This document shows positions 1-12,100 of a stretch of 64,000 bases of DNA, in pieces. Within the stretch, counting starts at the first letter, position 1, and each line of letters opens with the position of its first letter. A model generated the notes under the pieces. It had not been told where the DNA came from, searched no databases, and saw nothing but the letters and a program-made list of their open reading frames with translations. Source of the DNA: Ascidia mentula (taxonomy: Eukaryota > Chordata > Ascidiacea > Phlebobranchia > Ascidiidae); the NCBI GenBank assembly GCA_947561715.1, contig OX387201.1:253001-317000 (forward strand), written 5' to 3'. Position numbers and translations under genes: made by a program.

Positions 1-26
1 GTGGTGTGATTTCAAACCTTTGTCAG

Positions 27-150
27 ATCAGTTGAAGTTTCAGATGAAGAAGTTGACGAGCGTAATCGTTTTCGGAGGGGTGATAAACATTCGTTGCTGA
101 TCATCGAAACAGGTTCATCCCACATTCCTTTAGATCCAAACTTTTCTTAA
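27..150 (+). CDS. 3'-terminal exon of an unrecognised plus-strand gene (5' end outside window)
   Basis: A possible splice acceptor (pyrimidine-rich run ending CAG at 26) is followed by about 40 codons to a TAA at 148-150. The peptide is charged (SDEEVDERNRFRRGDKHS) and ends IPLDPNFS. Its composition and the clean stop look coding, and the following 1.4 kb is AT-rich and gene-free, as expected of a 3' UTR and intergenic DNA. I do not recognise the family. Frame and acceptor are inferred from one exon only, so it could also be a chance reading frame. Confidence 0.45.
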
Positions 151-1565
151 TTTTGCGTCATTTCTTCTCACCCTAAACAATTAAAATACACACTTAACCT
201 TTTCCACAGTCAAATTTTTTTCAAGTATATCTATTGCTACATAGACACAAGCAGCTACTAAATTTTAAAAGTAACATTGCCTTCACATAAAATGAACGGC
301 AACAGAACAAGCAATGTCAATCAATTGAGCCAGAAGAGATGCTGTGCCAGCAAAGCAGCATAAAAAAAGGGGAATTATAAAAAAGAAATAAGCAATTGCC
401 TCTTAAGAGCTGCCAGTGCGATAGACGCTACATCAGCCTTATCCTGTATTCAAAATCCATGTTGATTTATTCGCACAGTATTTCGCCCAACAATTTATAC
501 TTTTGATACAACCTTACACCTAAACAATAATCTATATGTTGTTGTTGTGAACTGACTTAAACAACAAAATTTACAATATTGTTTTTACCAACAGAAAACC
601 ACACAAGATTCCACGGAAAACTTTAATTAATCGAAAAACCTTCTTGTTTACAATTCCTCTGTGTAGAATCTACAACAATATTTGCAAATGTTAAAATACA
701 GTTCAAGGTTTGTGACACTTATTTGGGTTCCAGCAAAATAAGTTGTATCGAAGCAAGTATTGCAGAATTACATGCTGATGTTTTTATAAAAATAACACTT
801 TTTGACGCACAGCGGTTGTACAAGACCTACGTAAAGTAACCAACAGACCACCTGTTTTGCATTAAATAACTAGCAAATTTTTGAAAGATGTTTTTTTTTA
901 TCAAACTGCACAGGACAACAAAATTATTGAAAGTAATTTGATAAAAAACAGTGTATGGGCATTTACACAGCATTCATGAAGATGCAAAAAATGTTAAACT
1001 AAAGTAACTTTGCTGTAATATTCACAGATCGGGAGTCTGTTTATGCTAGTTGACAGCAAATGTTACATCGATACGTATGGTTGAATTTATGTTGATGAAA
1101 ATAACTAAAACAACAGGCTTGCGTAATTTATTGGATTTCGCTTGAACATGCAGTCACATTTACTGGGTTGGTGTTACATATTTTTTGTCACTTTATTTGA
1201 ATGCACACCACAAACTGATTCAACAACTTTAAATAAAAACCTAATGCAATATCCCCCTCCCATGCCATGGATAAATAATTGAAGATGACAGTTTCAGTTA
1301 AATGGGGTAAATGAGGTACTTCGACAATATCGCATAGTTTTGGGGATATCCTATGTAACACATAAAACTCTTTGTATTATGTAATGCAACAACAACACCA
1401 TACCTAACATTACACACAAAGTATAAACTAACATAAAATTAAAAATTAACTCACAAAAGATAGAGGAGTTGTCAATGGCAACTTATCACACAATTTCAAT
1501 AATAGTTAAACAATGGAAAACAAATTAGCTACTATTTCAAAAAAGAAAGAAAGAAGTCTACTCAC
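151..1565. other. AT-rich non-coding stretch
   Basis: I see no convincing exon on either strand. It probably holds the 3' UTR of the gene ending at 150 and intergenic DNA. No repeat, RNA gene or transposon was recognised. Confidence 0.5.
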
Positions 1566-1966
1566 CGAATATAAAGATCTAGTTGTATTTGCAGGGTGCA
1601 GTTATCATCTGTCGGCCCTCCTCGCAAAGCTCTGAGCGCCTTTCCCGCGGATAGTGATAACATAATGACAGCCTCTATTTCGCGATAATGAAAGAGAACA
1701 AACGCTCTTTTCGCAGTAGAACGACGTTTCGCAGTGGAAAGCGCGCACGGCGCTCTGACTTCTCTCGCAGAGACCATCTTTGTAAGAGACGAGTATGGGC
1801 GCAACTTCAGTTTTGCAGCAACAAAACTAGCGGAAACAAGTACGGCACGAACTTCCTCATTCGGGCGACCCCACACCCTTGAACCCGGGCCATGATCGCT
1901 TGGGATTAAACACAACTCGACGATCGCCATTTCCGTGTCCAGCGCTGTGGCCAAAACCACAAGCAA
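1566..1966 (-). other. orphan exon-like ORF with a strong splice donor, possible first exon of a divergent gene
   Basis: A 134-codon minus-strand frame starts at 1966 and runs into a near-consensus donor (TTCG|GTGAGT) at 1566/1565. It is less AT-rich than its surroundings and lies about 330 bp upstream of, and divergent from, the GRTP1-like start codon. The peptide resembles nothing I know, and no second exon was found to its left. It could be a coding first exon, a non-coding 5' exon or chance. Confidence 0.25.
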
Positions 1967-2296
1967 CTTATGTCAATGCCGTTTTTTGGGAACTGACGCC
2001 AGTTGGTCAGTTTTGAGCCAGCGTAAATGCAGATTTTCATTTCAAAACGAGCTGATTCTCATTCTTAGTCACGGGTGGGCGTAAAAAGAAATTGCACGAT
2101 TACGCGGAACATGCGTTGAACTGTTTATTTAGGTCCTATCAAGATTTTTTTGTATTTCATATGACGTAGCAATGTTGTGACGTCACGTGTTGGTGCATAT
2201 GTAATTTGTCTGCTTGGAACAAGTGGGAGATTGTGTTCGTAGTCGGTCTGGCGCAAGAACTTGGTGGGTTGAAGACTTGAAGCATAAAACAGTGCC

Positions 2297-5200
2297 ATGG
2301 GTTCAGCACCGAACGGGCAATCAAAAGAGAAGACTGACACAGTTGGAACATGCAGGTATAATGATAGACAAAGTATTTTGTATATTGAGGTTGTTTGTAA
2401 GTTTTTGCATGTGCACGTCTGAGATATCCAGACAGAATAATGTAAAAGGTTTTGTGATCCCTTTAAATTATAAATTTGGTATTTTGCAATGATAAGTATT
2501 CCAAGCACAATATTAACTGCAAATGCAGTTGTGTTTGTGACAAACTTGAAATTACTATAACTATTGTGAAAATATTTTTGCAGGAAAATTGATCAATATG
2601 GATTCAAGCGTGATGAGGACTTTGACTACAAGTCTTATGAAAACTTTGAGTCAGAATATCTTGCAGTGTTGGTGAGGCGACGGAAAAGATGGGACCAGAA
2701 TTTCTTCGGAGGAAACCAGCATAAAAATGTTAAACATCGAAGAATGGGTACGTTGAGTTTGTTAGCTGTTTCTTCATGGCTTATTTACTGTTGTTTTGTT
2801 TTTAGTGAAACGGTTTTGTCGGAAAGGTGTTCCTGATGCATATCGAGGCTTGGTAAGTGTGCACCTTACCCAGGAAATTTTACAACATTTCTCAGCACAA
2901 TTAATTCATTAAACCAACAGAAATGTTTAAATGATATCAAAAATTAAAACGCTTTGACATGGAATTGTTTATGTGTAAATTATTTGGAGTAGAAACCTAC
3001 TTATTGGGTCACATATCTCTGATTTTAATAAAATTAATCCATTTTTCAGGTTTGGATGGATGTCAGTGGTGCCACAAAGTTAATGCAGAAAGAACCGAAT
3101 AAATACAATATGTTGCTCGAATCTCAGTCAGGTACATGTAGTTTAATATGCTACTTAGCCCAAGGTAAGTGTCATAAAATTCCACCAGACATCAAGGCAA
3201 GGCTTTGACGCAAGTATTTGGTGTTGACAATGTACACTCTTAAAACTTACAGCCTATTGTCCAATTTTAAACACTTTTCCTTTGTAAACTGGTGTGGTGT
3301 GACATGACCCACACTGAATTGTCACGTTCATCTTTCTTCTCTATTTACAGAAAAAGATAGACTGTTGCAAGAAGCAATCAACACGGATTTATATCGTACA
3401 TTTCCTGATAACGTTTACTTCAAGCAAGAAGCTCAAGAAAACCATAATCAAAAACTTAACAATGTTCTCCTGGCATATGGCAGACACCAGCCCAAAGTTG
3501 GCTATTGTCAGGTATGTGTATAAATTTAACTGTGAAGAATCAAAACAAATAAGGATGCACTACAGCTTCTATGTGAAAATTAAATGCAAATTTTCATCTT
3601 CAAACCAAAAATAGTGTGAAGTTTTGGTTACTAAAGAAGATAATAATGGTGTCTTTTTCTGCTTTCTGAAAAATATTAATTTTATTGAACACTCTTGTGT
3701 CATATTTAGAATGTATTTACCAATATTATTTGTTTGTTTTTTTGTAATAATGTCAACCTCTCCTATAGGAAGCAAATTATGGAAATACAATGTTAATGAT
3801 TGTTTTTCAAAATGATCATTGTGTGCATACCTGACATTTAATTAATGATGTTGTGTATCATTGTAAGAACTGCTTCATGCTCACCTAAATGTTTCTATCT
3901 GCAGTCATTATTATCTTTGGCCAAATATCTGTTTTTTTAGGGAATGAATTATATAGCGGCACTGCTCCTCCTAGTGGTAAAAGATGAGGAAAAGTGTTTT
4001 TGGCTTTTGTGTGCACTTATCGACAAAATTTTGCCCCAATATTACAGTGGAAAAATGGAAGCGCTTCGAGCTGAACTTAAAGTTCTCACAACCATTGTCC
4101 GGTGAGTTTGTCGCTAATCACATTTCTGTTTAAATTTTATTCAGTGAAAACCAATGTGTTTGTGGTGTATGTAAATAAAAATTTCCCTCATGTAGTTAAG
4201 AATTATGAATTACACCCATCACATATTTTTGTCATTCCTGACATGATTTACAGTTGATTTGTTGGGCCAAGTTTAACATACTACAAGTAGTTGTTACGAA
4301 TAAATGTGTAAGTGAATGTTTATGAAATGAAAATAAACGGAAATCTAGATTAACCGAGTTTTGCTAAATTTATTTTCTCAGAATATGCATATTGTGTTTG
4401 GCATGAAGTTAATATTATCATAACTTGCTCATTGCTATGCTTACATATGGCTGTCTATATATACACCATTTTACTAACTGCACAATTTTAGCAGAAACTA
4501 GGGTTATGATCCATATATACGCATGACTCGTGTATATCCTTTCAGACATTTTATTACTTGTTGATTTGAGTTCTAAGAACTTTTTTTAAATATAAATTTT
4601 ATCTGGCCCACAAGCCACAACTGAGGGTGGCTCAAAACTAAGTTCAGAGCATGCTTTTCACTTACTTTGCAGTAAGGTTTGTAAATATGCTGGTTACTTG
4701 AATCCTCATGTAAAAAAACAAGATGAAACTGCACTTTATATACTTTTATTTGACAGCCATTTATCATTTCAGGAATAAATATCCCATCATCCAACAGATA
4801 ATGGACAGCGAAAATGTCCCATGGATGCTAATTTCATCCAAGTGGTTCATCTGTTTGTTTATTGACATTCTGCCTGTTGAGGTACGAGATGGGTTGTGTT
4901 TTTCATGAGTACGTTTTGGTTTTATTAAAAGTTAAAATTATAATTATGTTACACATTAATTAACCTTATTTTAATATCCTGACGTTCTGAACATTGGAGT
5001 CAAGCAAATTTTACTCAAACTAAATAAGTTTAAACCCGCCATAAAACAATTAAATTTGAAATGTTTAACTAATAAAACATGACACAAATTGTGAAATGAA
5101 ATAAAATTAATAAAGGTGCAGTTAAGAGTCATTACTATATTTAAATTTTCTGAGAAGAAAGAGAAAGTAAATGCTGGCTGTAAAAAAATTGCGTTTAAAA

Positions 5201-5754
5201 AAAATTAAGAATCACTGGTTTTGCTGATAGCCAGGTTGGTTTACTGTGTTTAAAACATTTACGATGAATTACTTTCATAGACTGTTCTGCGCATATGGGA
5301 TTGTTTGTTCTATGAAGGATCAAAGGTTTTGTTCAGAGTTGCCTTGTTTCTCATCAAAGACAAAGAGGAAGCTTTGAAAGGAAGCAGCGGAATGCCGGAT
5401 ATTATGGAAAGTTTTAAAAACCTCAAACACGACGATCGTGCTCTTGAGTGTCACCAGTTTATGAAGGTAAATTTGGATGTTGTCAGCGGGATAGTTCATT
5501 GGATGAATATTTACATATTGCTTACGTATCTCGTACCAATCTGAGGCTGGAAGACTGAGAGTTTCATTGTATCACATAATGACAATTCGGTCATTATTAA
5601 CTTGTTTTAACTTTCACACTATGTCTTTGAACAGGATTGTTTCACGGAAACGAACCCTCTTTCAAGAGCGGAAATCACAAAACTAAGGTTGGAATTTGTT
5701 GCCAAGATTGAAGAAAGTGACCAAAAACTGGATGCAAAAAGATCAGGAAAATAG
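2297..5754 (+). CDS. GRTP1: TBC-domain Rab GTPase-activating protein, GRTP1-like
   Basis: Nine exons join in frame to about 362 residues: 2297-2355, 2584-2747, 2806-2852, 3050-3131, 3351-3511, 3941-4101, 4773-4881, 5281-5466 and 5635-5754. All introns are GT-AG. The product is a TBC RabGAP, which speeds GTP hydrolysis on Rab proteins in membrane traffic. The dual-finger residues are visible: the arginine finger in INTDLYR (exon 5) and the glutamine finger in GYCQG (exon 5/6 junction). The segments FPDNV, NVLLAYG, WFICLFIDILPVETVLRIWD and RVALFLIKD closely match vertebrate growth-hormone-regulated TBC protein 1, which has about the same length. The start was chosen because its context (gccATGG) is good and exon 1 splices in phase. 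The catalytic domain looks complete. Assignment to GRTP1 rather than another small TBC protein is by recalled similarity. Confidence 0.93.
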
Positions 5755-6572
5755 ATGTTAGATATGCCAACATTGCAAGTTGTAAGCGTCCACTGTACTG
5801 ATTGTGTTGTTTTTGCAACTTAAACTGTTTGTCAGCTTGACATGCATATATTTTTGCTTCCAGCATATAATTCACTTATTTTTATTGGTATTTTAAATTT
5901 TCTTTTAAGTAATATGTATTATTATCCACAGTCTTTGTAGTCATTGAAGCAATACAAGTGCCAGCAATTATATACATAGTGGCATGATTAGTGAAACTGT
6001 ACAATATGTCATTCCAGTAACTTTTTTGGTAAAGTCCTGGTATTCAGTGTAACCTAATTGCTCAAACGTTGCACCCTTTTTGTGTGTTGGTGATTTTTTC
6101 CTCCAAATTACCTCTGTGATAGCATGCGCGCACTTGTTTTGTAATTTTATTGCTTTTCCATCGTCCTGCTGAAAAGGGGTTAAAAGTCATTTATTTTTTT
6201 GTTTCTTTTCTACCATGAAAGTCATCAGCAGTTGTCACTGCATATCCATAAGTTTTCAGTTCCTATATACCAACAGTATTATCCATCCAATGCAAAACTG
6301 ATTTCTTGTAGCTTTTGAAACATGAAAATGATGGAGTTGGCCAAACAGATATCCCCAAGATCCTCTTTCCGTCATTCCGATTGTTGGTTGGATTGAACTT
6401 TTATGTGTAATTTTGTTGTTATTTTATTGTCATGGGTTATTTATGTTTTAATTAGAATGATTTTTACTGTTTGGTGTTGTGCACTGAGGCGTGACCACCC
6501 CGCAATCCTATTATCATTGCTGCAAAGTTTTCATGTATATTTTTATCAAGTGTGTGCGTTTTATAAAGTTCA

Positions 6573-6578
6573 AATAAA
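6573..6578 (+). terminator. likely polyadenylation signal of the GRTP1-like gene
   Basis: An AATAAA lies about 0.8 kb after the GRTP1-like stop. The interval 5755-7284 has no coding exon that I can support. It holds the 3' UTR of this gene and, from the other side, that of the ABRA-like gene. Confidence 0.5.
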
Positions 6579-7284
6579 ATGACATTAATTTCCTTTTTGT
6601 GGCACAAAAGTTAAACAAAAAATTTAAGATGCAACAAATGTTGATCACAAAGATGGTTTTTAGATTTCAACGCTGTAATATTGACTGAACGCGAAGGCAC
6701 AAATGTGTTGTAAATGCAGATCGAGTGTTAACTCTTATCGATAATATTTGTAATAATGTTGTTATTCGTGCCCTCAATTCGCTGTTCTTACAAACCGCGA
6801 TTCCAAGAACCATTGTTTAAATTCGAGTCCACAATTGAAAGGATTTGCTGTTGCTCGGGAGCAGTCGCAAAACACAAATGTTTAAGTTGTTTTTGAAGCT
6901 TTAGAGTAAATATTTTTTGACAGGATGGAGAAAGGGTCGTGTTGCATTTTGGTACAATAAGTATTAACCTAGCAATTTTAACTTTTCCGTCTGCATTCTA
7001 TAATAATGTTAGAAACTCTATTGTTTGGCTGCAACATGGCGTCCGTCATTCAATTAAGGAACCCGACAATCTTTCATACTATGTGTAACGTAGACTACTT
7101 ACATTATTAACCCTGAGGTTACAACTGTGTAGAACAACTAAAACAAAGTATATTGCTCGTATCACAGTAAGAAATACCACTGAATCAAGAAAAATAAATA
7201 CAAAACAACGTTAAAAGTATTTGTAAAAACCTAATTAAAGCACAAATACATATAAACAACACGTATACAAATATAATAAAAAAG

Positions 7285-8351
7285 TTATTGCGCTAAAAGT
7301 CTTATAATGACGTCATCGTCTCTTCGTTGCCAAAGCATCTCCCCGGGAAAGTCCACTAAGTGGTGCTTGCGAGCTCGTATGAGGGTGCCCACCAGTTTAT
7401 TGGAAATTGAGTTGTATCTAGAAGGTGAAAAAGTGGTAATTATGTCAACACACGTGAATCCAATTACGAACGACGACTTTTCGTTTTGATGATATCAAAA
7501 CTTTATAATTTCGGAATATTTTGCCAGCTCAAGTCATATTTTGGCCAAGCATAAAATTGATTGACATCAGCTAAACGCTGGGCCACAACGAAATTAGTGC
7601 AAGGAATAATTTTCACAGTGATTCAAAGCAGAAGTTTAAAATGTGAACCAAGATAAACCATTTCCAACTTTATTTCCTCACCTTTCAAATAAATTCCCGA
7701 ACCTCACGCACAAAACCCCGTCCTCCCCAGGGAAACCCAAACTTTGAATCACGTGACACAGGACCTGCATCTCCTTGGCAACGTGTTTAATTGCGATCGC
7801 GCCCCTCTCGGCGGTCCTCCCCACCGGTTTCGCATATTCTGGCGTCCCCTTGACCCACTTAGGGCGGTTGCAATCTTCACAACAATGAGATACTGTTTTG
7901 AGATTATGATTTCACAAAACCATTATTACGTAACAAACATATCGCATAAAAGTGTATCCCATCACAATAAGTTCGTCGTCTCAAACTGCTTCGATAAATT
8001 AAAAAGGTTTTAAACATTTTTGTAATAGGTTGGGTTATCTGGATATTGGCAAGGTATATTGTGTAAACAGGAAAACCTTTTTCCGCAATAAGCAGATTGC
8101 GAATATTCAAATGTGTTTTTACAATAAGAAACTGTTCAAAAATTCTGCCAATAACCTTTGTATTGTCCGGAGAAGGGGTTAATCTTCTGTTGCTCCACGT
8201 ATTTATCAGCATGCTCATCCCACTTTCCTACTAAACTAAAAACATCATGGATTGCTGGAGTTGGACGTTTTGAGTCTGCTGCGATACTCATATGGAAACA
8301 GTGTTTGAGGCATTCACTTAGCGCTGAGTATTTTTGTGACTGCAAACTCAT
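7285..8351 (-). CDS. Costars-domain protein related to actin-binding Rho-activating protein (ABRA/STARS)
   Basis: Three exons on the minus strand, 8156-8351, 7682-7874 and 7285-7417, join in frame to about 173 residues. The first exon encodes VGKWDEHADKY and the INPFSGQY motif, resembling the conserved NPFSEEF segment of ABRA. Exon 2 has KPVGRTAERG and the start of the Costars winged-helix fold. Exon 3 supplies LVGTLIRARKHHLVDFPGEM, close to the vertebrate ABRA C terminus, then LWQRRDDDVIIRLLAQ and a stop. In vertebrates ABRA binds actin and promotes Rho/SRF/MRTF signalling in muscle. This protein is much shorter than vertebrate ABRA (about 375-380 residues) but longer than ABRACL (about 80), so it keeps only the conserved C-terminal half. 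The ATG at 8351 is preceded by an in-frame stop. It is head to head with the attractin gene. A donor within one nucleotide of those given cannot be excluded. Confidence 0.85.
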
Positions 8352-9144
8352 TCAACTCCTGAAATTACACATGACGTAAATTAATTTTCACAGTAGAAAC
8401 TTTCGCTTTTTCCAAAGATGAAATCTCTCATCCGAATGGACTAGAGTAGAAATAAATATTTTGGTACAATATATTGCGAGAACGCACGAACAGCGAATGG
8501 TTTTAAAACGTTTGAAATATCGAATAGCTTGCTCAGGTAAATTATCAACAACCTCCATCATAACCACGCAACTTCCAAATAATGACTTATAAACATTTAC
8601 CACTAAGATCCATTAAGCACACAAGCAAAGATGTTGACATCACCAAAGTGTTGATTTGTGACGTACTGCAAAGCCCTTTAGGGCTCAACCCTAATTCTAA
8701 ATGCATGTCTTAACAAAGAACAGCTGCGAAACGTCATGTATGCGACATTACGTCACAAACAGTTTATTTATAAAACGTCGAACCATTTTTTAAGTACCTA
8801 CATTGTATAATTGTCGACAAAAAGTTTTTAATCACATTAAAAATCTTACCGAACAATCTAGTTTTTATTTGTTTTCATTTTTTTACCTTTTGACACAGTT
8901 GACTGATTATAATTGTTACGTCATTACTCACGTGGTTTTGATGTTTGCATACAACGTTTTTAAGCAAATAGTCGGGACAATTTCTCCGTGTGTGTTTGTC
9001 CTGGACTGTGTTATAAAACTTCGCGGGCCAACCAACTATTTTTGTCTTGTGCGTTTTTTTGGGAAGCTAATTGTTGTTTTTGTGTGTTTTCTTCCAAAGG
9101 TTGTTGCAGATTTTGACGAAAAATACATAATGTAAAAATTTAAG
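8352..9144. promoter_or_regulatory. shared upstream region between divergent ABRA-like (-) and attractin (+) genes
   Basis: The two start codons are divergent and 0.8 kb apart. A TATA-like TTTATAAAA lies at 8767-8775. A 110-codon plus-strand frame at 8803-9135 is low in complexity and looks like untranslated sequence. No other exon is evident, though 5' non-coding exons of either gene may be here. Confidence 0.4.
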
Positions 9145-12100
9145 ATGAAATCTTTAAACAAAGCGCTACTTGTTGTTTTTGTTTACGTCACAATCGTCTC
9201 ATCAGAACAACCAGTAAGTAAATTTGTTGTTGATTTGCAAATCTTGTAATTCGATGACCTTCTGATCAAACTAAATTTTTTGGAATACAACCCAAACCTG
9301 TATAATGTGAAATTAACCATTTGAGTAATTGGCTTTGATTTTCTACGTTTTCTTTGTTCTTTGCAGGATCCTAAAAACTGCTATTTACATGGAGAAATAG
9401 TAGATGGAGCTTGTGTCTGTTATGAAGGTTATGATGGCGATGTTTGCCAACATTGTGTTCATCGGTTTCTGTAAGTTGGTTTTATTTTCGACACAATTTG
9501 CTGCTTGACTGTTCATGAAGTAATTTGTTAAAAATAAATTCATTTATGGATGTAAAATAATTGTGATGGGTCATCATAAGTTTTAAATTAATAATTATCG
9601 ATTACTTTGGTAGGAAAAAGAATTGTTACATTGTAAAAAGCAAAAGTGAATTGCCCAGCAATTTTGTATTTTTTTGTTAATTAGTTCTATGCCTGTGCAT
9701 CTTTCTAAACCTTGAAAAAACTTTTCAATTTTAGTTTGAACGATACTGAAGGAACTGTGTCAGATGGACCTGATGTGGTTCATTTCTCTGGGTGTTTAGC
9801 AATTATAAAACCACCAACAATGTAAGATGAAATGGGCCTTTGTTTTATTTTGCAAATATTTTGCACTGTTTCTTTTTCAGGCCAAACGCAACATTACATC
9901 TTGAATTTGTGTATTTAGAGAGTGAGTGTTGCCTTGATTATTTAAATGCTTATGATGGAATTTCAGTCCATGACCCACTACTGGCAACATTCAGGTCTGG
10001 ACATAATTTAGCATACAATATACTGACTGTATTGGTGTTTCTGACATGTAACAATCCCCTAATAGACCCTTTTATTGCACCATCTCACTTGAAGTACGAG
10101 ATAACTCGGTGACAAATAAAACAAGCACCAGTTTTTTTGTTATATACTAATGTTCCATATGTGCAAAAAAAGCCATAATATTGCAAAGCTGCAGACAGGG
10201 TGTGTACACGCACTGTTTCGACCTGTAAGGTCTCATCAGTGCAGCTGTTGAGTGGCACTGTGCTAGCTTTCATACTAGCAGGCACACTAGTCTCCACTTT
10301 GTGGTACCTTTCGGTCAACGTCGATCTGCAGGGTATCTAATGTTCCAAATATATTAAAATGAATTAAAATTTTATTGTGTTTTGCACAATGTACCTTACA
10401 TATACTAAGAACACTCAGCATTTATGTTATTAAAACATCAAGTAATACCTTCTTCCTTCAGTGGACGAATATTTCCAACCTACCCCCCAAGTCTGGTTGC
10501 AAACAGTGGAAGTGCAACATTGGATTTTTACAATGATCACGATCCTATTCGAAGCATGGGTTATGAAATCCGCTACTGGTGAGTTTGTTGCTTGTTATCA
10601 TGTGTAGCCCATTGTTGCCCATTGGTGGCACAACATTAGTGTGAAATAAATGTGATAAGACCACACAAGTTGTTGGAATTAGTTGGAATATTTTGAATTA
10701 TTGTAGGTTGGATGATCCAACAATTGCTGAGGGAAGTGGAATGGGTAAGATGTTAATTTTGGCAAACTAACTCTGTTAATGTGTGTAAACATCATGTGTT
10801 TGGGTCGTTGTTCGAATGCAAGTTGCCACATTGTTATGGAGGTTGTGCTAAAGAAAATACCTCATTATGTTGTGAAGTTTGTCAATTATTTTAGATTGTG
10901 TTGGCCATTGGTTAAACAAGGTTGACAACTTTTGTGACAAACTATCAATATCCAGTTGCATTTGTGATAATCTAACATCCATCATGTGTTGTTGCCAGAT
11001 GATAATGTTTCCATAAACTGCCTGACCGGTTGGTGTTTGTACCAATGGCCACAAATGTTGGACCAAGGTCGAGCCTCATTGGCTGTTGCCAGTAGCAACA
11101 CATCACTCTATGTTTATGGGGGGGAAATGTTTGGATTGGTGGAGTTTCATAAATCTATGATGAGGCAAGTGGTTGGATTTACGTGATTGGTGCCAGTCAT
11201 GCTTAAATGAGTCTTGGTGTCTTAATAAAATCAAAGTTTAAAGGATTACAAAAATGTTTGGCTTCATGATCATGACACAAACATCTTTTGTGACGTTAAT
11301 TCGTGTTACTGCACACTGCAATTTTACTATTTACCTTTTCCAAAGCTACAATGTGTGGCATAGTGGACCTTGTTCACTTATCTGTTAACTTGCTACATTT
11401 ACTATTTCCCATTGTTTATATCAAGGAATTAGCCGTTATAATGTTTGTTGAAGGCCACATTTGATATCTTTGTTATTTTCAGACTTGATATGGAAACAAT
11501 GGAATGGAGTGAAGTTGAGGTTGGGGTGAACCAAACTTCTCCTTCAATGAGGTCGAGTCATTCCATGGTTCACTACAACGTATGTTGATCACATTCGACC
11601 TTGCACATGGCTAGATGTTTACCGGCAGCTATTTTAATTCATGATATGTTTATCTTGAAATTTCAGATGGTTTGATAAATTGTCCACGTTTAAGTATAAT
11701 CCAATGACATATTTTCATAAAATATTTAACTTTCTAGGGATCTCTGCTTGTATTCGGAGGTAAACTGGAAAACAACGAGATCAGCAATGAGTTGTTGAGT
11801 TATGATTTGTTGTCTGGACTGTGGGAAAATGTTGACGTAGCGGTGCCAACAACCACTGTAGTACCTTCACTGATGGGTCACACAGCTCATGTGGCGTCGT
11901 ACAACGGATCTGACGTCATGCTTGTGTTTTTTGGGTACAGCCAACAGTTTGGAGTGAGCAATCTTGTGTTTCAATATGACCTTGGTAAGTTTTTAGAGTG
12001 TTGGTTTGTTTAAATAAAAATGCATTTTTTATGATGGAAAATTTGAGGTACCTCGGACTAACAGTGAAATTAGGATATTTTTTAAATAAAGCTTGCGAGA

